From Rhodospirillum sp. (GTDB lineage Bacteria; Pseudomonadota; Alphaproteobacteria; Dongiales; Dongiaceae): 64,000 bases of DNA. Below the pieces are notes generated by a model, which saw nothing but the letters and a program-made list of their open reading frames with translations, searched no databases and was not told the origin of the DNA. Within the stretch, counting starts at the first letter, position 1, and each line of letters starts with the position of its first letter. The position numbers and the translations under genes were made by a program. The stretch lies in contig PNKY01000001.1 in NCBI GenBank assembly GCA_013822765.1, positions 248,001 through 312,000 on the forward strand. The letters run 5' to 3'. Below are positions 53,191 to 62,528 of the stretch, piece by piece.

Positions 53191-53385
53191 ATGGGAGACC
53201 AGAAGAACGAAGACAAACAGAATCCCGGTTTTACCGACCAGGAGAAAAAGCGCGAGAACGAGCGCGCCGGTCAGAACCCTTACGATAAAGATCAGGCGTC
53301 CAACCCGGAGCGACAGAAGAAGCAGGATCCGCAGTATGATCCGGGCCATATACAAAACGATCCCAATCGCGAGACCAATCGATAG
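53191..53385 (+). CDS. Small hydrophilic disordered protein
   Basis: A 64-residue protein with almost no hydrophobic residues, rich in Asn, Gln, Asp, Lys, Glu and Pro (MGDQKNEDKQNPGFTDQEKK at the start). The ATG is preceded by GGAG at good spacing. It resembles stress-associated hydrophilin-like proteins in composition; no family is recognised. Confidence 0.6.
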   Translation: MGDQKNEDKQNPGFTDQEKKRENERAGQNPYDKDQASNPERQKKQDPQYDPGHIQNDPNRETNR

Positions 53386-53541
53386 GGTCTCCGTTAGACC
53401 CCGCTGGGCGACTGGCGGGAGGACAGGTCTCGCCTTGGGTGGGAGTATTCCATCTTGGATGCACGATTGGGCGAGTTGGGCGGCTGCTTGTAGGTAAAGA
53501 CCCGACTATCTCGCGGATTGGATCGACATCGAAATACATCC

Positions 53542-54228
53542 TTACTCGCAGATCCGGTAGTTCGCCGTCCGGCCGTGCAGGCGGAGATCGAGGTGCAGGT
53601 GCTCCGCATGGGCGGCGTCGCTGCCGGGTCCGAGGACGGTGAGGAAATAGCCGCAGGCGGTGACTCTGACCGCGGCCAGGAAGGCGGCCACGGCGGGCGT
53701 AGGCTGGTCGGTCGGGCGCACGGCGACGCGGCGACCGTCGTTCAGGGCAAAGGCGAAGATGTCGAGGGCGTTGCCCTTGGCGTGTTCGCTGAGCTTGCCC
53801 GCCGCCTCATTGTTGCGGTTGCGGCAGACGTAGCCCGGCCCGGTCTCGACCGCCGCCAGCCCGGCTCCCAGATGATGCTGCGCCAGCGGGGCCACGACGT
53901 TGCCAATCCAGTCGGCGAGCCGCTCCGCCATGCGGCAATCGAGCGTCGGCTCCCCGCTGAACGGGATATCGTCGGCGCCGATCGCCAGCGACTGCAGCCT
54001 GACCGGCAACGGAATGGCACAGTCGCCTTCGACGACTGGCGGCGTGAACGAGAACGTCACATGCCGGTCGGCGAGCCGCTGCTGGCATGCCGCAGGGCTC
54101 ATGGTGCCTTCGGCAATGACGCCATCGACGTCTTGCGGGGGCGCATCGGTGGCCTGGGCGAGAACAGCGGGCCCATGCAAGAGACAGCCGATTGTGACGG
54201 CTATGAGTGCGAGCTGAGCAAAGTTCAT
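53542..54228 (-). CDS. Extensin-like C-terminal domain (ExtC) exported protein
   Basis: A 228-residue protein with a signal peptide (cleavage near VLAQA, about residue 25) and an extensin-like domain of the D-Ala-D-Ala carboxypeptidase-related fold: CRMAERLADWIGNVV, YVCRNRNNEAAGKLSEHAKG, NALDIFAF and the C-terminal HAEHLHLDL. The metal-binding-like SEHAKGNALDI and HLHLD residues are conserved. Likely a cell-wall-associated protein. Confidence 0.82.
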   Translation of the reverse strand: MNFAQLALIAVTIGCLLHGPAVLAQATDAPPQDVDGVIAEGTMSPAACQQRLADRHVTFSFTPPVVEGDCAIPLPVRLQSLAIGADDIPFSGEPTLDCRMAERLADWIGNVVAPLAQHHLGAGLAAVETGPGYVCRNRNNEAAGKLSEHAKGNALDIFAFALNDGRRVAVRPTDQPTPAVAAFLAAVRVTACGYFLTVLGPGSDAAHAEHLHLDLRLHGRTANYRICE

Positions 54229-54367
54229 GACATTTGGGGGGTTGGTCTGCGGTCTCCGAGGGACGCTTGCCAGTAGCATAAGCGCATTGACATCATGATC
54301 GGAACTATCAAACTCTTCCCTGCTGAAACTCCGCTGGGCGGACCAGATGGCTTTCGAGAGACGATCG

Positions 54368-55000
54368 ATGCGAACGATGCGGCCGCTTCTCGGCTGCGTG
54401 CTGCTGGCGATTGGGCTGTTCATGCTGTCCCCGCACAGTAAAGCCGATGCGGTCTTCAAGCCGATTCCGACGCAATACATCGCAGCGTTGGGCGATCCAG
54501 GCGCGACCTCCGGGATCGGAGCCGACTCGTGGGGCCTATGGCGGGTGGATCCGGGTCCTCGCGGCGTTCGGCTGACCGGCTATGAGACATTGAAAGCTGA
54601 CGGCGGCGTCGCGCCGGCGCAATGGAAGTTCGACGGGTCGGACTGGTGGCTGGAGGAACACGGACTCATCATGGAGCAACCGGAGTTCCCGATTCCGCCC
54701 GGCAAATACGTCGTCACGGGCGGCCGCGAGACAACGGCCGTTCTGACCGTTCATGCCAAAGGCGATGACGGTGTCCAACGCTGGGAACTCGACCAGGGCG
54801 CAACGCTCTACGACGTGACGCACTTGCGATGCCGCTCCGCACGCTATACGCCGGCGGCTGGCGGCGAATCGTGCTCTCCAGCGAAGGCGCAGATGTCCGC
54901 CTTTCCGGTTGCTCCCGGGGCAGCGATGCCCCCGGTCGAGGGCTGCAACAAACAAGACTACGAAGTTCTCATCGTGATCGGCATGGTGGCGGACAACTGA
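54368..55000 (+). CDS. Exported protein of unknown function
   Basis: A 210-residue protein with an N-terminal signal (LLGCVLLAIGLFMLSPHSKADA) and a mature part with several Trp and four Cys in its last quarter (RCRSARYTP, ESCSP, EGCNK). I do not recognise the family. In-frame starts at 54347 and 54377 are possible. Divergent from the extensin-like gene. Confidence 0.6.
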   Translation: MRTMRPLLGCVLLAIGLFMLSPHSKADAVFKPIPTQYIAALGDPGATSGIGADSWGLWRVDPGPRGVRLTGYETLKADGGVAPAQWKFDGSDWWLEEHGLIMEQPEFPIPPGKYVVTGGRETTAVLTVHAKGDDGVQRWELDQGATLYDVTHLRCRSARYTPAAGGESCSPAKAQMSAFPVAPGAAMPPVEGCNKQDYEVLIVIGMVADN

Positions 55001-55067
55001 TTGCGTATTTCAGCGGGAGATATTGACCGCGACTTCACCGCGCACGCGCCCTCCGAAGTACCTCTCT

Positions 55068-55147
55068 GAGCGCTGCTGCCGCTTCGTCTAATGGTAGGAC
55101 AGCTGATTTTGGGTCAGTTGACCCTGGTTCGATTCCAGGAGCACTCT
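55068..55147 (+). tRNA. tRNA-Gln (TTG)-like sequence with interrupted acceptor stem, possibly a pseudo-tRNA
   Basis: D-arm (GTCT...GGAC), anticodon arm (GCTGA/TCAGT, loop TTTTGGG, anticodon TTG), and T-arm (CCTGG TTCGATT CCAGG) are all sound. The seven bases directly before position 8 (TGCCGCT) pair poorly with the 3' strand AGCACTC. The upstream GAGCGCT pairs at six of seven positions, which implies a 9-base insertion (GCTGCCGCT, 55075-55083) between positions 7 and 8. No CCA is encoded. Confidence 0.5.
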
Positions 55148-55203
55148 ACCTCGCCCGATCGGCCGCAAGGCGCCATTTGGGGACATCAATCGCCCCGACA
55201 TGC

Positions 55204-57705
55204 TCAACAGAAGGTTCCGACGCGGATCACGGTCTGCACGCTGACCGGGTGGTTGTCGCTATCGGTGGCGGTCAGCGTGATCAGGTGCCCGATCGACTCC
55301 GGGTTGCACGGCACGGGCGGACCGCTGAGCGTGCGGGTGAGGCTGTTGCCGGTACCGAGGACGCCATCGATGTCGGAGGACCAGCTCAACCGCGCGCCGG
55401 GCAGCGTGCCGTCTTCGGGATCGGTGGCGGTGCCCTGCAGGGTGATCGGCGTGCCGGGCCCGACCAAGGTGCCGCTCGCCGGGCTGGTGATCTGCGGTAC
55501 CGGCAGGCCAACGCCGGAAAGGACGTTGACGTTCACGTGGGCCTGCGCGCCGAGGCCTTTGCCGTCGACCACGGCGAGGGTGATCGTGTGCGCGCCGGCG
55601 CTCAGCAGGCGGGTGAGGGTGCCTCCGGTGCCGAGCGTACCATCCCGGCTCGAGATCCAGTTCATGCTGGCATCGGGAATCGTCTCGTCCGGATCCGGCA
55701 CGAAGGCGATGAGCGTCGTGGGAATGTGCGAGTACAGCGTGCTGGTGGCCTGCGGCTGCACGATCTGCGGCTCGGGCGGGCGGTTGACGACGTTGATGCT
55801 GACCTGGCTGGTCCCAACCTCATCGAAGGCATCCGTTGCCGTCGCGGTGATGACGTGCGTGCCGACCGACATCTCAGGTCGTGTCGAGGTGCAGGTGTAC
55901 GGCGGCACGCTGGACCGGCACAGCTCGCCATCGCGGTCCGAGCTGTAGACGACTTCGCCGCTCCAGCGGTAGATGTCGTCCGGGCGCACTTCGGGGTCGG
56001 AATAATTCGCCTGCAGCAAAGGCACCGCCCCCCAGCCCAGCGTCGCCCCCGGCAGCGGCTTGGTAATCTGGACTACCGGCGGCTGGTTGACGATCTGCCC
56101 GCGCACGGCGCGATACACGTCGATGATGCCCCTCGGCACACGCGGGTCCGGGCTGGGGTTCACGGTCGCTTGCAGGGCATCGATCACCTGCTCGTACGAC
56201 AGGTTCGGGTTCTGATGGGCCGACTTCATCAGGCCGACGGCGCCGGCGACAATCGGCGTCGCCGCGCTGGTGCCCGAAAACACCTGCAGCTCGTCTTGGC
56301 CGATGTTGTCGGCGTCGATGGCGATTGAGTCCCGGGTCGGCGTCGTCAGCGTGTCAAAGGGCGCCCAGATGTCGACGTCGTCGCCGAAATTTCCGGCGTT
56401 CATCAAGTCCGCATGGACCCCACCGACGCAGATCGCCCCCACGGTCTGGCAGGGATGGACGCTCATCGACAGCTCGTCGACTTCCTCGCCCTCGTTGCCG
56501 GCCGCCGCAACCACGATCGTCATGAACGATCGCGCGAAGTCTACGTTGAGGCGCATCATGTCGTTGAGCGGTTCGCCCAGTCCGATCCCGCAGATCGCCT
56601 GGTAGACCAGGCAACCCGTGCTCACGCTGGCGCTGATGACGTCGGCCCCGCCGATGACGGCGCTGCGGATCCCATCGGCGACACTGTAATAATCAGGCGC
56701 AAGCTTGATCAGGACCGGGCGGACGAAATGGCCGCCCACGCCGGCGGAGCCGAATACGTTCTTGGGACGGGCGGCGGCGATCCCGAAAGACTCCTGGCCG
56801 TGCCAATCAAGGGGCGCGTCGCCGGGCCCGCCGGCCCTGAAGTCGTGGTCCGCGACGTCCCATTGCATCGGCGCACCCAGCGTTCCGTAGTCGAGGTTGC
56901 CGTTCATCGGAATGCCGGTGGTCGTATCGAGATCGAAGCCGATATCGATGATCGCGATCTTGGGAACGTAGTAGGTCCCCGGCACCTCGAGGATGCCGTG
57001 ATAGCTGAGATAGTCCCAGGCGTGGGTAACGCCGGTCGACAGGCCCTGGTCGCCCGGCGTGGCCGGGTCGCTGTCCTCCGTGAACCACGGGAACATCTCG
57101 GCATCGACGAAGGTGGTGGCTGCCGCGTCCTTTGGATGCTCGAGGCTGGCATTAAAGTTGGCCAGCGGATTGATGGCGATGGCACTGCTGCGCTCGCGCG
57201 CGACCACCGCCAGGGTGCGGGCGGCGTCCTCGGACGAAAAGCGGTAGACGCCGCGCTTCCCGGCCTTGGTCAGGCTCTCGGCCAGGCCATCCATCGCGGA
57301 TGTGCTGGGATCGATCCGCAGCAAATACCAGCCGCTCGAGGTCGGCGTTTCGCGCGGCGTCACGTCGGGCGGGAGGAACGGCATCCCGTCGCGCAGGACG
57401 GTCGCGTGGTAGCGGGCGATGAAGGCCTGCAGCTCCTGGTCGTTGGCGGGGTGCAGCACGATCTCGTTGCTGACGAACTCCAGCGTGGGACCTTCGGGCC
57501 CGATCATCGCCGCCACCGGGCGCGGCGGCCCGTGATCCAGCCCGGCGATCTCAGTGTGGGTGCGCGGGATCGTCGGGTCGATACTGACCTGCGCTCCCTT
57601 GATTTGTCCCAGCAGTTCGCACCCTGCCAGCGTCAAAGCCACGGTCAGCAGGACGCAGACAGAAACCTGGATCGGAATTTGTGGCGCGTGCGGCTTTCCT
57701 GGCAT
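55204..57705 (-). CDS. Subtilisin-like (S8) serine protease lipoprotein with Ig-like repeats
   Basis: An 833-residue lipoprotein (lipobox TLAGC, Cys about residue 29). The S8 domain runs from about residue 220 to 510 with Asp in IAIIDIGFD, His in DWHGQESFGIA and Ser in SGTSAATPIVAGAV. The C-terminal about 310 residues hold three Ig/PKD-like repeats of the type PPVVQITKPLPGATL, PEPQIVQPQATSTL and PVPQITSPASGTLV, with Asp-rich turns. It is probably displayed on the cell surface or in the periplasm; substrate unknown. Confidence 0.85.
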   Translation of the reverse strand: MPGKPHAPQIPIQVSVCVLLTVALTLAGCELLGQIKGAQVSIDPTIPRTHTEIAGLDHGPPRPVAAMIGPEGPTLEFVSNEIVLHPANDQELQAFIARYHATVLRDGMPFLPPDVTPRETPTSSGWYLLRIDPSTSAMDGLAESLTKAGKRGVYRFSSEDAARTLAVVARERSSAIAINPLANFNASLEHPKDAAATTFVDAEMFPWFTEDSDPATPGDQGLSTGVTHAWDYLSYHGILEVPGTYYVPKIAIIDIGFDLDTTTGIPMNGNLDYGTLGAPMQWDVADHDFRAGGPGDAPLDWHGQESFGIAAARPKNVFGSAGVGGHFVRPVLIKLAPDYYSVADGIRSAVIGGADVISASVSTGCLVYQAICGIGLGEPLNDMMRLNVDFARSFMTIVVAAAGNEGEEVDELSMSVHPCQTVGAICVGGVHADLMNAGNFGDDVDIWAPFDTLTTPTRDSIAIDADNIGQDELQVFSGTSAATPIVAGAVGLMKSAHQNPNLSYEQVIDALQATVNPSPDPRVPRGIIDVYRAVRGQIVNQPPVVQITKPLPGATLGWGAVPLLQANYSDPEVRPDDIYRWSGEVVYSSDRDGELCRSSVPPYTCTSTRPEMSVGTHVITATATDAFDEVGTSQVSINVVNRPPEPQIVQPQATSTLYSHIPTTLIAFVPDPDETIPDASMNWISSRDGTLGTGGTLTRLLSAGAHTITLAVVDGKGLGAQAHVNVNVLSGVGLPVPQITSPASGTLVGPGTPITLQGTATDPEDGTLPGARLSWSSDIDGVLGTGNSLTRTLSGPPVPCNPESIGHLITLTATDSDNHPVSVQTVIRVGTFC

Positions 57706-57951
57706 CGAAATCGCCTCGGCTGCGGCTTACCCCAACGGACGCGATCGAGGGTAGGGTTTATTGTCACCCTGCACAAGTTGGCAAGAACACGACCAAGTGT
57801 TCGCAACGCGCCTAATAGAGGCGTACAAACTCGGAGACGACCCGCCAGCTCAGAAAACTGATCAGGTCGGCGAAGGGCGGTACAAGGAGATGCTCAGCTG
57901 CGACGGCCCTAGACGGCGCGGATAAGAGCTTAATACAAGCTATTCCTGCTA

Positions 57952-58143
57952 TCATCGCAGCCGGTCGATTTCATGCTCGATATCCGCGCGGGTCAGGCCG
58001 ATATCCCGTAACGTTGCATCGCTCAGATCCCGCAAGTTCCTGCGTTCGCGCCAGCGGGCGAGCCATGCCCAGATCGACAGGCTGCCGTGCCGATCATAAG
58101 GGACCGACGCGGACATATCGGCGCGGATGGAATGGTGGGTCAT
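57952..58143 (-). CDS. DUF1127 small protein
   Basis: A 63-residue basic protein with the DUF1127 core WLARWRERRNLRDLSDATLRDIGLTRADIE at its C-terminal half. Relatives in alphaproteobacteria bind RNA or affect phosphate and stress responses. The ATG at 58143 follows AGGAG. An internal Met nine residues later is the alternative start. Confidence 0.8.
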   Translation of the reverse strand: MTHHSIRADMSASVPYDRHGSLSIWAWLARWRERRNLRDLSDATLRDIGLTRADIEHEIDRLR

Positions 58144-58243
58144 CTCGGTCGCTCCTATCAATGGGTTGCTAGTGAGGGAAATGTGAGGCAACGTTCCGCG
58201 GTCAGGCAGCGTGTAAAGTCATTTCCCTGGCATTCGAAAACGC

Positions 58244-59170
58244 ATGGCCAGTTCCGCGATTGACTGGGATGATTTAAGGCTGGTGCACGCCGTGATTGAG
58301 GCCGGTGGCCTGTCGGCGGCGGCGCGGCGTCTGGGCACGACCCAGCCCACCATCGGCCGGCGCATCCAGGCGCTTGAAGAGAAGCTCGGGCTCGTTCTAT
58401 TCGAACGGCGCAACGAGGGTTATCGTCCGACTGCAGCGGCGAATGCCCTGGTGCCCTACTTGGCGCGCATGGCGGAATCAGCAGCGCTGGTGCACCGCGA
58501 GATGCAGGTGCAGGCGGATCACGGCGACGGACTGGTGCGCGTGGCCGGGAGCAGCTGGATCGGCCGCTTCCTCGTCGAGCGCCTGGCGCGGCTGCGCGAA
58601 TCCTTGCCCAGCGTCGAGATCGCCATTGATGCCGATGGACGTCCGCCGCACCTCGGGACCGGCGATGTGCATATGGCAATCTTTCGCGCCCTGCCGGAGG
58701 AGCCGGGCCTGAAGTCCCGCGTCGTGTGCCGCTCCAATTACGCGATCTATGGCGCGCACAACTATGTGAAGGCCCACCCAGCCGCGGTGACCGACAAGAG
58801 GTTTACCCTCTGCGACTGGGTGATCGTCGATCTGGAGCGTGCACCGGACGGCAAGCGGGAGAACTGGTTGTCCGGCAAGATCGGGCCGAAGGTACAGGTG
58901 CTGCGTACCACCACAACCGCTACCTTGCTGGGCGCATTGGAGGGCGGCGCGGGCGTAGGGATGCTGCCGTGTTTTGTGGGCGACGCCAGCGAGCGCCTGA
59001 CCCGAATCTCTCCCGTCATTCCGGAAATGGAGCACGTCTACCGCCTGTTCCTGCACCAGGACATCGCGCGTGCGCCGCGCGTGCGCAAGACGGCGGAAGC
59101 GATCGCCGCGCTGTTCAACGCCGATCGCGCTCTACTCCTCGGCAGAGCAGCGGCGAAGGTGGGACGGTAG
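58244..59170 (+). CDS. LysR-family transcriptional regulator
   Basis: A 308-residue regulator with an N-terminal winged helix (LVHAVIEAGGLSAAARRLGTTQPTIGRRIQALEEKLG, residues about 11-47) and a periplasmic-binding-like effector domain. Neighbouring DUF1127 is divergent; an isochorismatase-like gene lies downstream on the other strand. Target genes are not evident. Confidence 0.9.
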   Translation: MASSAIDWDDLRLVHAVIEAGGLSAAARRLGTTQPTIGRRIQALEEKLGLVLFERRNEGYRPTAAANALVPYLARMAESAALVHREMQVQADHGDGLVRVAGSSWIGRFLVERLARLRESLPSVEIAIDADGRPPHLGTGDVHMAIFRALPEEPGLKSRVVCRSNYAIYGAHNYVKAHPAAVTDKRFTLCDWVIVDLERAPDGKRENWLSGKIGPKVQVLRTTTTATLLGALEGGAGVGMLPCFVGDASERLTRISPVIPEMEHVYRLFLHQDIARAPRVRKTAEAIAALFNADRALLLGRAAAKVGR

Positions 59171-59298
59171 TTGCGGTATCGCGGCGGCTCGGTGCCAAAC
59201 GCCGATTATCGCCACTTGGTGGCGGGGCTCATTGAGCCGACGGGCCGCCTAGCTCTCGCCTTCGCGGATGCAACGAACGCCTTGCTTGTCTCCCGACC

Positions 59299-59925
59299 CT
59301 AACCTCTAAGAGCAGCAATCAACTCCACGGTCGTGAGGATTGCATGGGCGTACGTGGGTCCGTCGATGTCTATGGCGGCGTGCATCGCCTGAGGTGAGCG
59401 GGCGGCCGTACCGTCTCGCACAAGTGTCACGTGATAACCGAGCTCCATCCCGATTCGGCCGGTTGCCTCATAACAGGTGTTGGCCAGCAGTCCGAGAAGA
59501 ATGATCTTCTCTTTTCCGAAGCGCCGCAGTTGGTGATCCAGATCGGTATTGGGGAAGCCGCTCGATGCCCAGTGTTCCGTCGCAACGATGTCACCAGGCT
59601 GCACCTCAAAATCGTCATGAAAGTTACCGCCCCAGGTTCCTTTTGCGAAGGCCTGTCTCTCACCAGCGGCGAGTTGATATGGCGATGGGTATTTCCAGCG
59701 GACGAAGTCGCCCGGCTCCCAACGATGATGGGGCACGTGATAAATGCTGATACCGGCCTCTCGTGCAGCGCGCACAATAGTACGAAGATTATCGAGTAAG
59801 CCGTTCTGTTCGGCCATGTCCTTAACCCAAGGCCACAGCTTGCCGTTTGCGCTCAGGAAGTCGTTGTAGAAGTCGATGCATAGGATCGCCGTCGTCTTAG
59901 GGTCGTAACGCGGAATGCTGGTCAT
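59299..59925 (-). CDS. Isochorismatase-family cysteine hydrolase
   Basis: A 208-residue hydrolase with the catalytic Asp in ILCIDFYNDFL, Lys in AKGTWGGNF and Cys in LLGLLANTCYEATGRIG. Members hydrolyse amides, ureido groups or N-carbamoyl bonds, not only isochorismate. It is divergent from the nitrilase gene set, so amide or urea-type intermediates from nitrile breakdown are a possible substrate. Confidence 0.85.
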   Translation of the reverse strand: MTSIPRYDPKTTAILCIDFYNDFLSANGKLWPWVKDMAEQNGLLDNLRTIVRAAREAGISIYHVPHHRWEPGDFVRWKYPSPYQLAAGERQAFAKGTWGGNFHDDFEVQPGDIVATEHWASSGFPNTDLDHQLRRFGKEKIILLGLLANTCYEATGRIGMELGYHVTLVRDGTAARSPQAMHAAIDIDGPTYAHAILTTVELIAALRG

Positions 59926-60183
59926 TGGATCGGTCCTCCGAATCTCGCGCCGGCTTCACCGGGCCGGGTTTTTCAACAGCACGTCATAGGCGGGTACGAC
60001 CTGCTGAAGTCGCGTACCGGAAGATTGGGCCTGAAGCCTTAGCGGACAACGTGGGAATGCATGGCCTAGTCCATGAGTCGGATCATGGCACTATCCGGTT
60101 GGCCAAGACTGGGTACGTAATTGGTCATACGCTCGATAATGACCCAACGAACGCCGTACGAATGGCGGATTGGACGAGACGAC

Positions 60184-60759
60184 ATGAGCACTCATGGTCA
60201 AGATGCCGCGCCGATTGCGGGAGGGCCGCACGTTTCCTGCCGGACCATCGCGGTCGACCACATTCGCATCGACTCCGCGCGAAGCTTTGATGAGGTTCGG
60301 GCAGCACTCGACTGCCTGCCTCGGTTCGATGACCGGATCCGGGTGCTTCTGCATTTCGGCGAAGCCGCGCGCGCCAGGGCCGAGCTCGAGAAGCTTCAAG
60401 GCGACGGGGGGCTGACGCTGTTCTCCGTCGCCCCGCACGGGGATTGGCTCCAGATCCAGAATGGTGCGCGCAAAGCCCTCCAGTACGTTATCGGAAACGT
60501 CCTCATCTCGACGCAAATGACGCAACACGAGCCGGCCGCCGGACTTTACGCACCGCTCCGGATCATGCTCTACGAGAATGCCGCCGGCACGGCGACGTTG
60601 GAGTATGACCGCCCGTCAACGCTGTTCGGCCAGTATGGCGATAGTCGTGTCATGGTTGTCGCCCGCGACCTCGATCTCAAGATCCATGACCTTCTGACTC
60701 GCGCTGCGACGCCCATCCAAACTTGTGGCGATCTAGCACACGGCTGGGAGTGTTCCTGA
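60184..60759 (+). CDS. DUF302-like protein
   Basis: The 191-residue protein has a C-terminal region of about 100 residues (APLRIMLYENAAGTATLEYDRPS, then DSRVMVVARDLDLKIHDLLTRAA) matching the DUF302 fold. The N-terminal part (IRIDSARSFDEVRAALDCLPRFDD) is related to the first strand of the same fold. No signal peptide or Cys motif. First gene of the nitrilase gene set; function unknown. Confidence 0.72.
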   Translation: MSTHGQDAAPIAGGPHVSCRTIAVDHIRIDSARSFDEVRAALDCLPRFDDRIRVLLHFGEAARARAELEKLQGDGGLTLFSVAPHGDWLQIQNGARKALQYVIGNVLISTQMTQHEPAAGLYAPLRIMLYENAAGTATLEYDRPSTLFGQYGDSRVMVVARDLDLKIHDLLTRAATPIQTCGDLAHGWECS

Positions 60760-60807
60760 CCGGGCTTGCCGTCTCCGTATCCGCTCAAACTAAGAAAGGG
60801 ATCGATC

Positions 60808-61833
60808 ATGACCATCGTCAAGGCGGCCGCCGTTCAGATTAGCCCCGTGCTCTATAGCCGAGAGGGCACCATCGAGAAGGTCGTTGACAGTATCGCCTCG
60901 CTCGGCCGCCGGGGCGTGCAGTTTGCCGTCTACCCGGAGACGATCGTTCCCTACTATCCTTACTTCTCCTTCGTTCAGCGGCCGTTCGAGAACGGCACAG
61001 AGAATGTCCGCCTGCTCGAGCAAGGTGTGACCGTGCCATCGCACGCAACCGACGCAATCGCCTCCGCTGCCAGACAGGCCGGAATGGTGGTCGCCATCGG
61101 CGTAAGCGAGCGCGACGGCGGTACGCTCTACAACACGCAGCTTCTGTTCGACGCCGACGGTAGCCTGATCCAACGACGCCGCAAATTGACCCCTACGCAC
61201 CATGAGCGCATGGTCTGGGGCCAAGGCGACGGAACGGGTCTCCGCGCCGCGGACAGCGCGGTCGGCCGCATCGGCCAGCTGGCCTGCTGGGAGCATTACC
61301 TTCCACTCGCGCGCTACGCCTTGATGGCGGATGGCGAGCAGATCCATGCGGCGATGTATCCGGGCTCATTTGGCGGAGATCTTTTCGCCGGTCAGACCGA
61401 AGTCAACATCCGCCAGCACGCGTTGGAGTCCGCCTGTTTTGTGGTCAACGCCACCGGATGGCTCACCCCCGAGCAACAGGCGCAGATCATGAGGGATACT
61501 GGATGCCCGATCGGCCCGATTTCGGGTGGGTGCTTCACCGCGATCGTCTCCCCGCAGGGCGAATTGCTGGCGGACCCACTGCGTATCGGCGAAGGCGCGG
61601 TCGTCGCCGACCTGGATCTGTCGGTGATCGCGAGGCGCAAACGGTTGATGGATTCGCGTGGGCACTACAGCCGTCCTGACGTCCTCAGCCTGGTGATCGA
61701 TCGAACGCCCTTCACGCATGTCCGCGAGACTGGTGGCGAGGCCGTTCCTCTTGAGAGCGTGATTTCGATCGAACATGCCGGTCAGCCAGACGGGAAACCG
61801 CTGTCATTCACCGCGCCTGCCGCCGCCGAATAG
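60808..61833 (+). CDS. Nitrilase
   Basis: The 341-residue carbon-nitrogen hydrolase has the catalytic Glu44 ([11 protein letters not shown]), Lys126 ([13 protein letters not shown]) and Cys160 ([16 protein letters not shown]). The CWEHYxPL signature separates true nitrilases from amidases and places it near aliphatic or arylacetonitrilases. It converts a nitrile to a carboxylic acid and ammonia. The ATG follows AAAGGGAT. HD-domain and azoreductase genes follow closely. Confidence 0.92.
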   Translation: MTIVKAAAVQISPVLYSREGTIEKVVDSIASLGRRGVQFAVYPETIVPYYPYFSFVQRPFENGTENVRLLEQGVTVPSHATDAIASAARQAGMVVAIGVSERDGGTLYNTQLLFDADGSLIQRRRKLTPTHHERMVWGQGDGTGLRAADSAVGRIGQLACWEHYLPLARYALMADGEQIHAAMYPGSFGGDLFAGQTEVNIRQHALESACFVVNATGWLTPEQQAQIMRDTGCPIGPISGGCFTAIVSPQGELLADPLRIGEGAVVADLDLSVIARRKRLMDSRGHYSRPDVLSLVIDRTPFTHVRETGGEAVPLESVISIEHAGQPDGKPLSFTAPAAAE

Positions 61834-61855
61834 AGATCCAGAGAAAGGATGAGCC

Positions 61856-62494
61856 ATGACCCGCCACGCTTCAGCAAGCATCCCGGACAGCAAGCTCGCC
61901 AAAGAGATCGCCGAGTTCGTTCGCGATGCTGAATCCGAGTTGCTCTTCAACCATTCCAGCCGCGTCTATCTGTTTGCAGCGCTGACGGGCGAGCGGCGTG
62001 GATTGTGCTACGACCCGGAACTGCTCTACGCAGCTGCGATGTTCCACGACATGGGTCTCACCGAGGCGCATAGCAGCACGGACAAGCGATTCGAGGTCGA
62101 TGGGGCGAACGCCGCCCGCACCTTTCTGAAAGCCCGGTTCATAAACAGTAGCGACGTCGACGACGTCTGGACCTCGATCGCCCTGCACACGACGCCAGGC
62201 ATTCCCGAGTTCATGCACCCGACGGTCGCCCTGCTGACCGCCGGCGTCGAGATGGACGTGCTGGGCATTGGCTACGAGTCCTTCACGGATCCGCAACGGG
62301 AGGCGGTGACGAGGGCCTTTCCGCGCCCGCCGCGCTTCAAAGAGGACATTATCCGGGCTTTCTATGACGGCATCAAACACAAGCCACAGACAACCTTCGG
62401 CAATGTGAAGGCCGACGTCCTGGTCGACAAGGATCCGAAGTTCGAGCGCGGCAACTTCTGCGCCGTCATCCGCGGCTCGCACTGGCACGGCTGA
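61856..62494 (+). CDS. HD-domain hydrolase, cyanamide hydratase-like
   Basis: The 212-residue HD protein has metal-binding HSSRVYLFA, AMFHDMGL and a later His-Asp region (SIALHTTPGIPEF). The layout resembles the HD proteins related to fungal cyanamide hydratase. It starts 22 bases after nitrilase. A role on a cyano compound is suggested by the neighbour but unproven. Lack of (p)ppGpp synthetase domains argues against a stringent-response enzyme. Confidence 0.78.
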   Translation: MTRHASASIPDSKLAKEIAEFVRDAESELLFNHSSRVYLFAALTGERRGLCYDPELLYAAAMFHDMGLTEAHSSTDKRFEVDGANAARTFLKARFINSSDVDDVWTSIALHTTPGIPEFMHPTVALLTAGVEMDVLGIGYESFTDPQREAVTRAFPRPPRFKEDIIRAFYDGIKHKPQTTFGNVKADVLVDKDPKFERGNFCAVIRGSHWHG

Positions 62495-62528
62495 ATTTTC
62501 CCGTAAAACCATCGAACGGTCGATCGCT

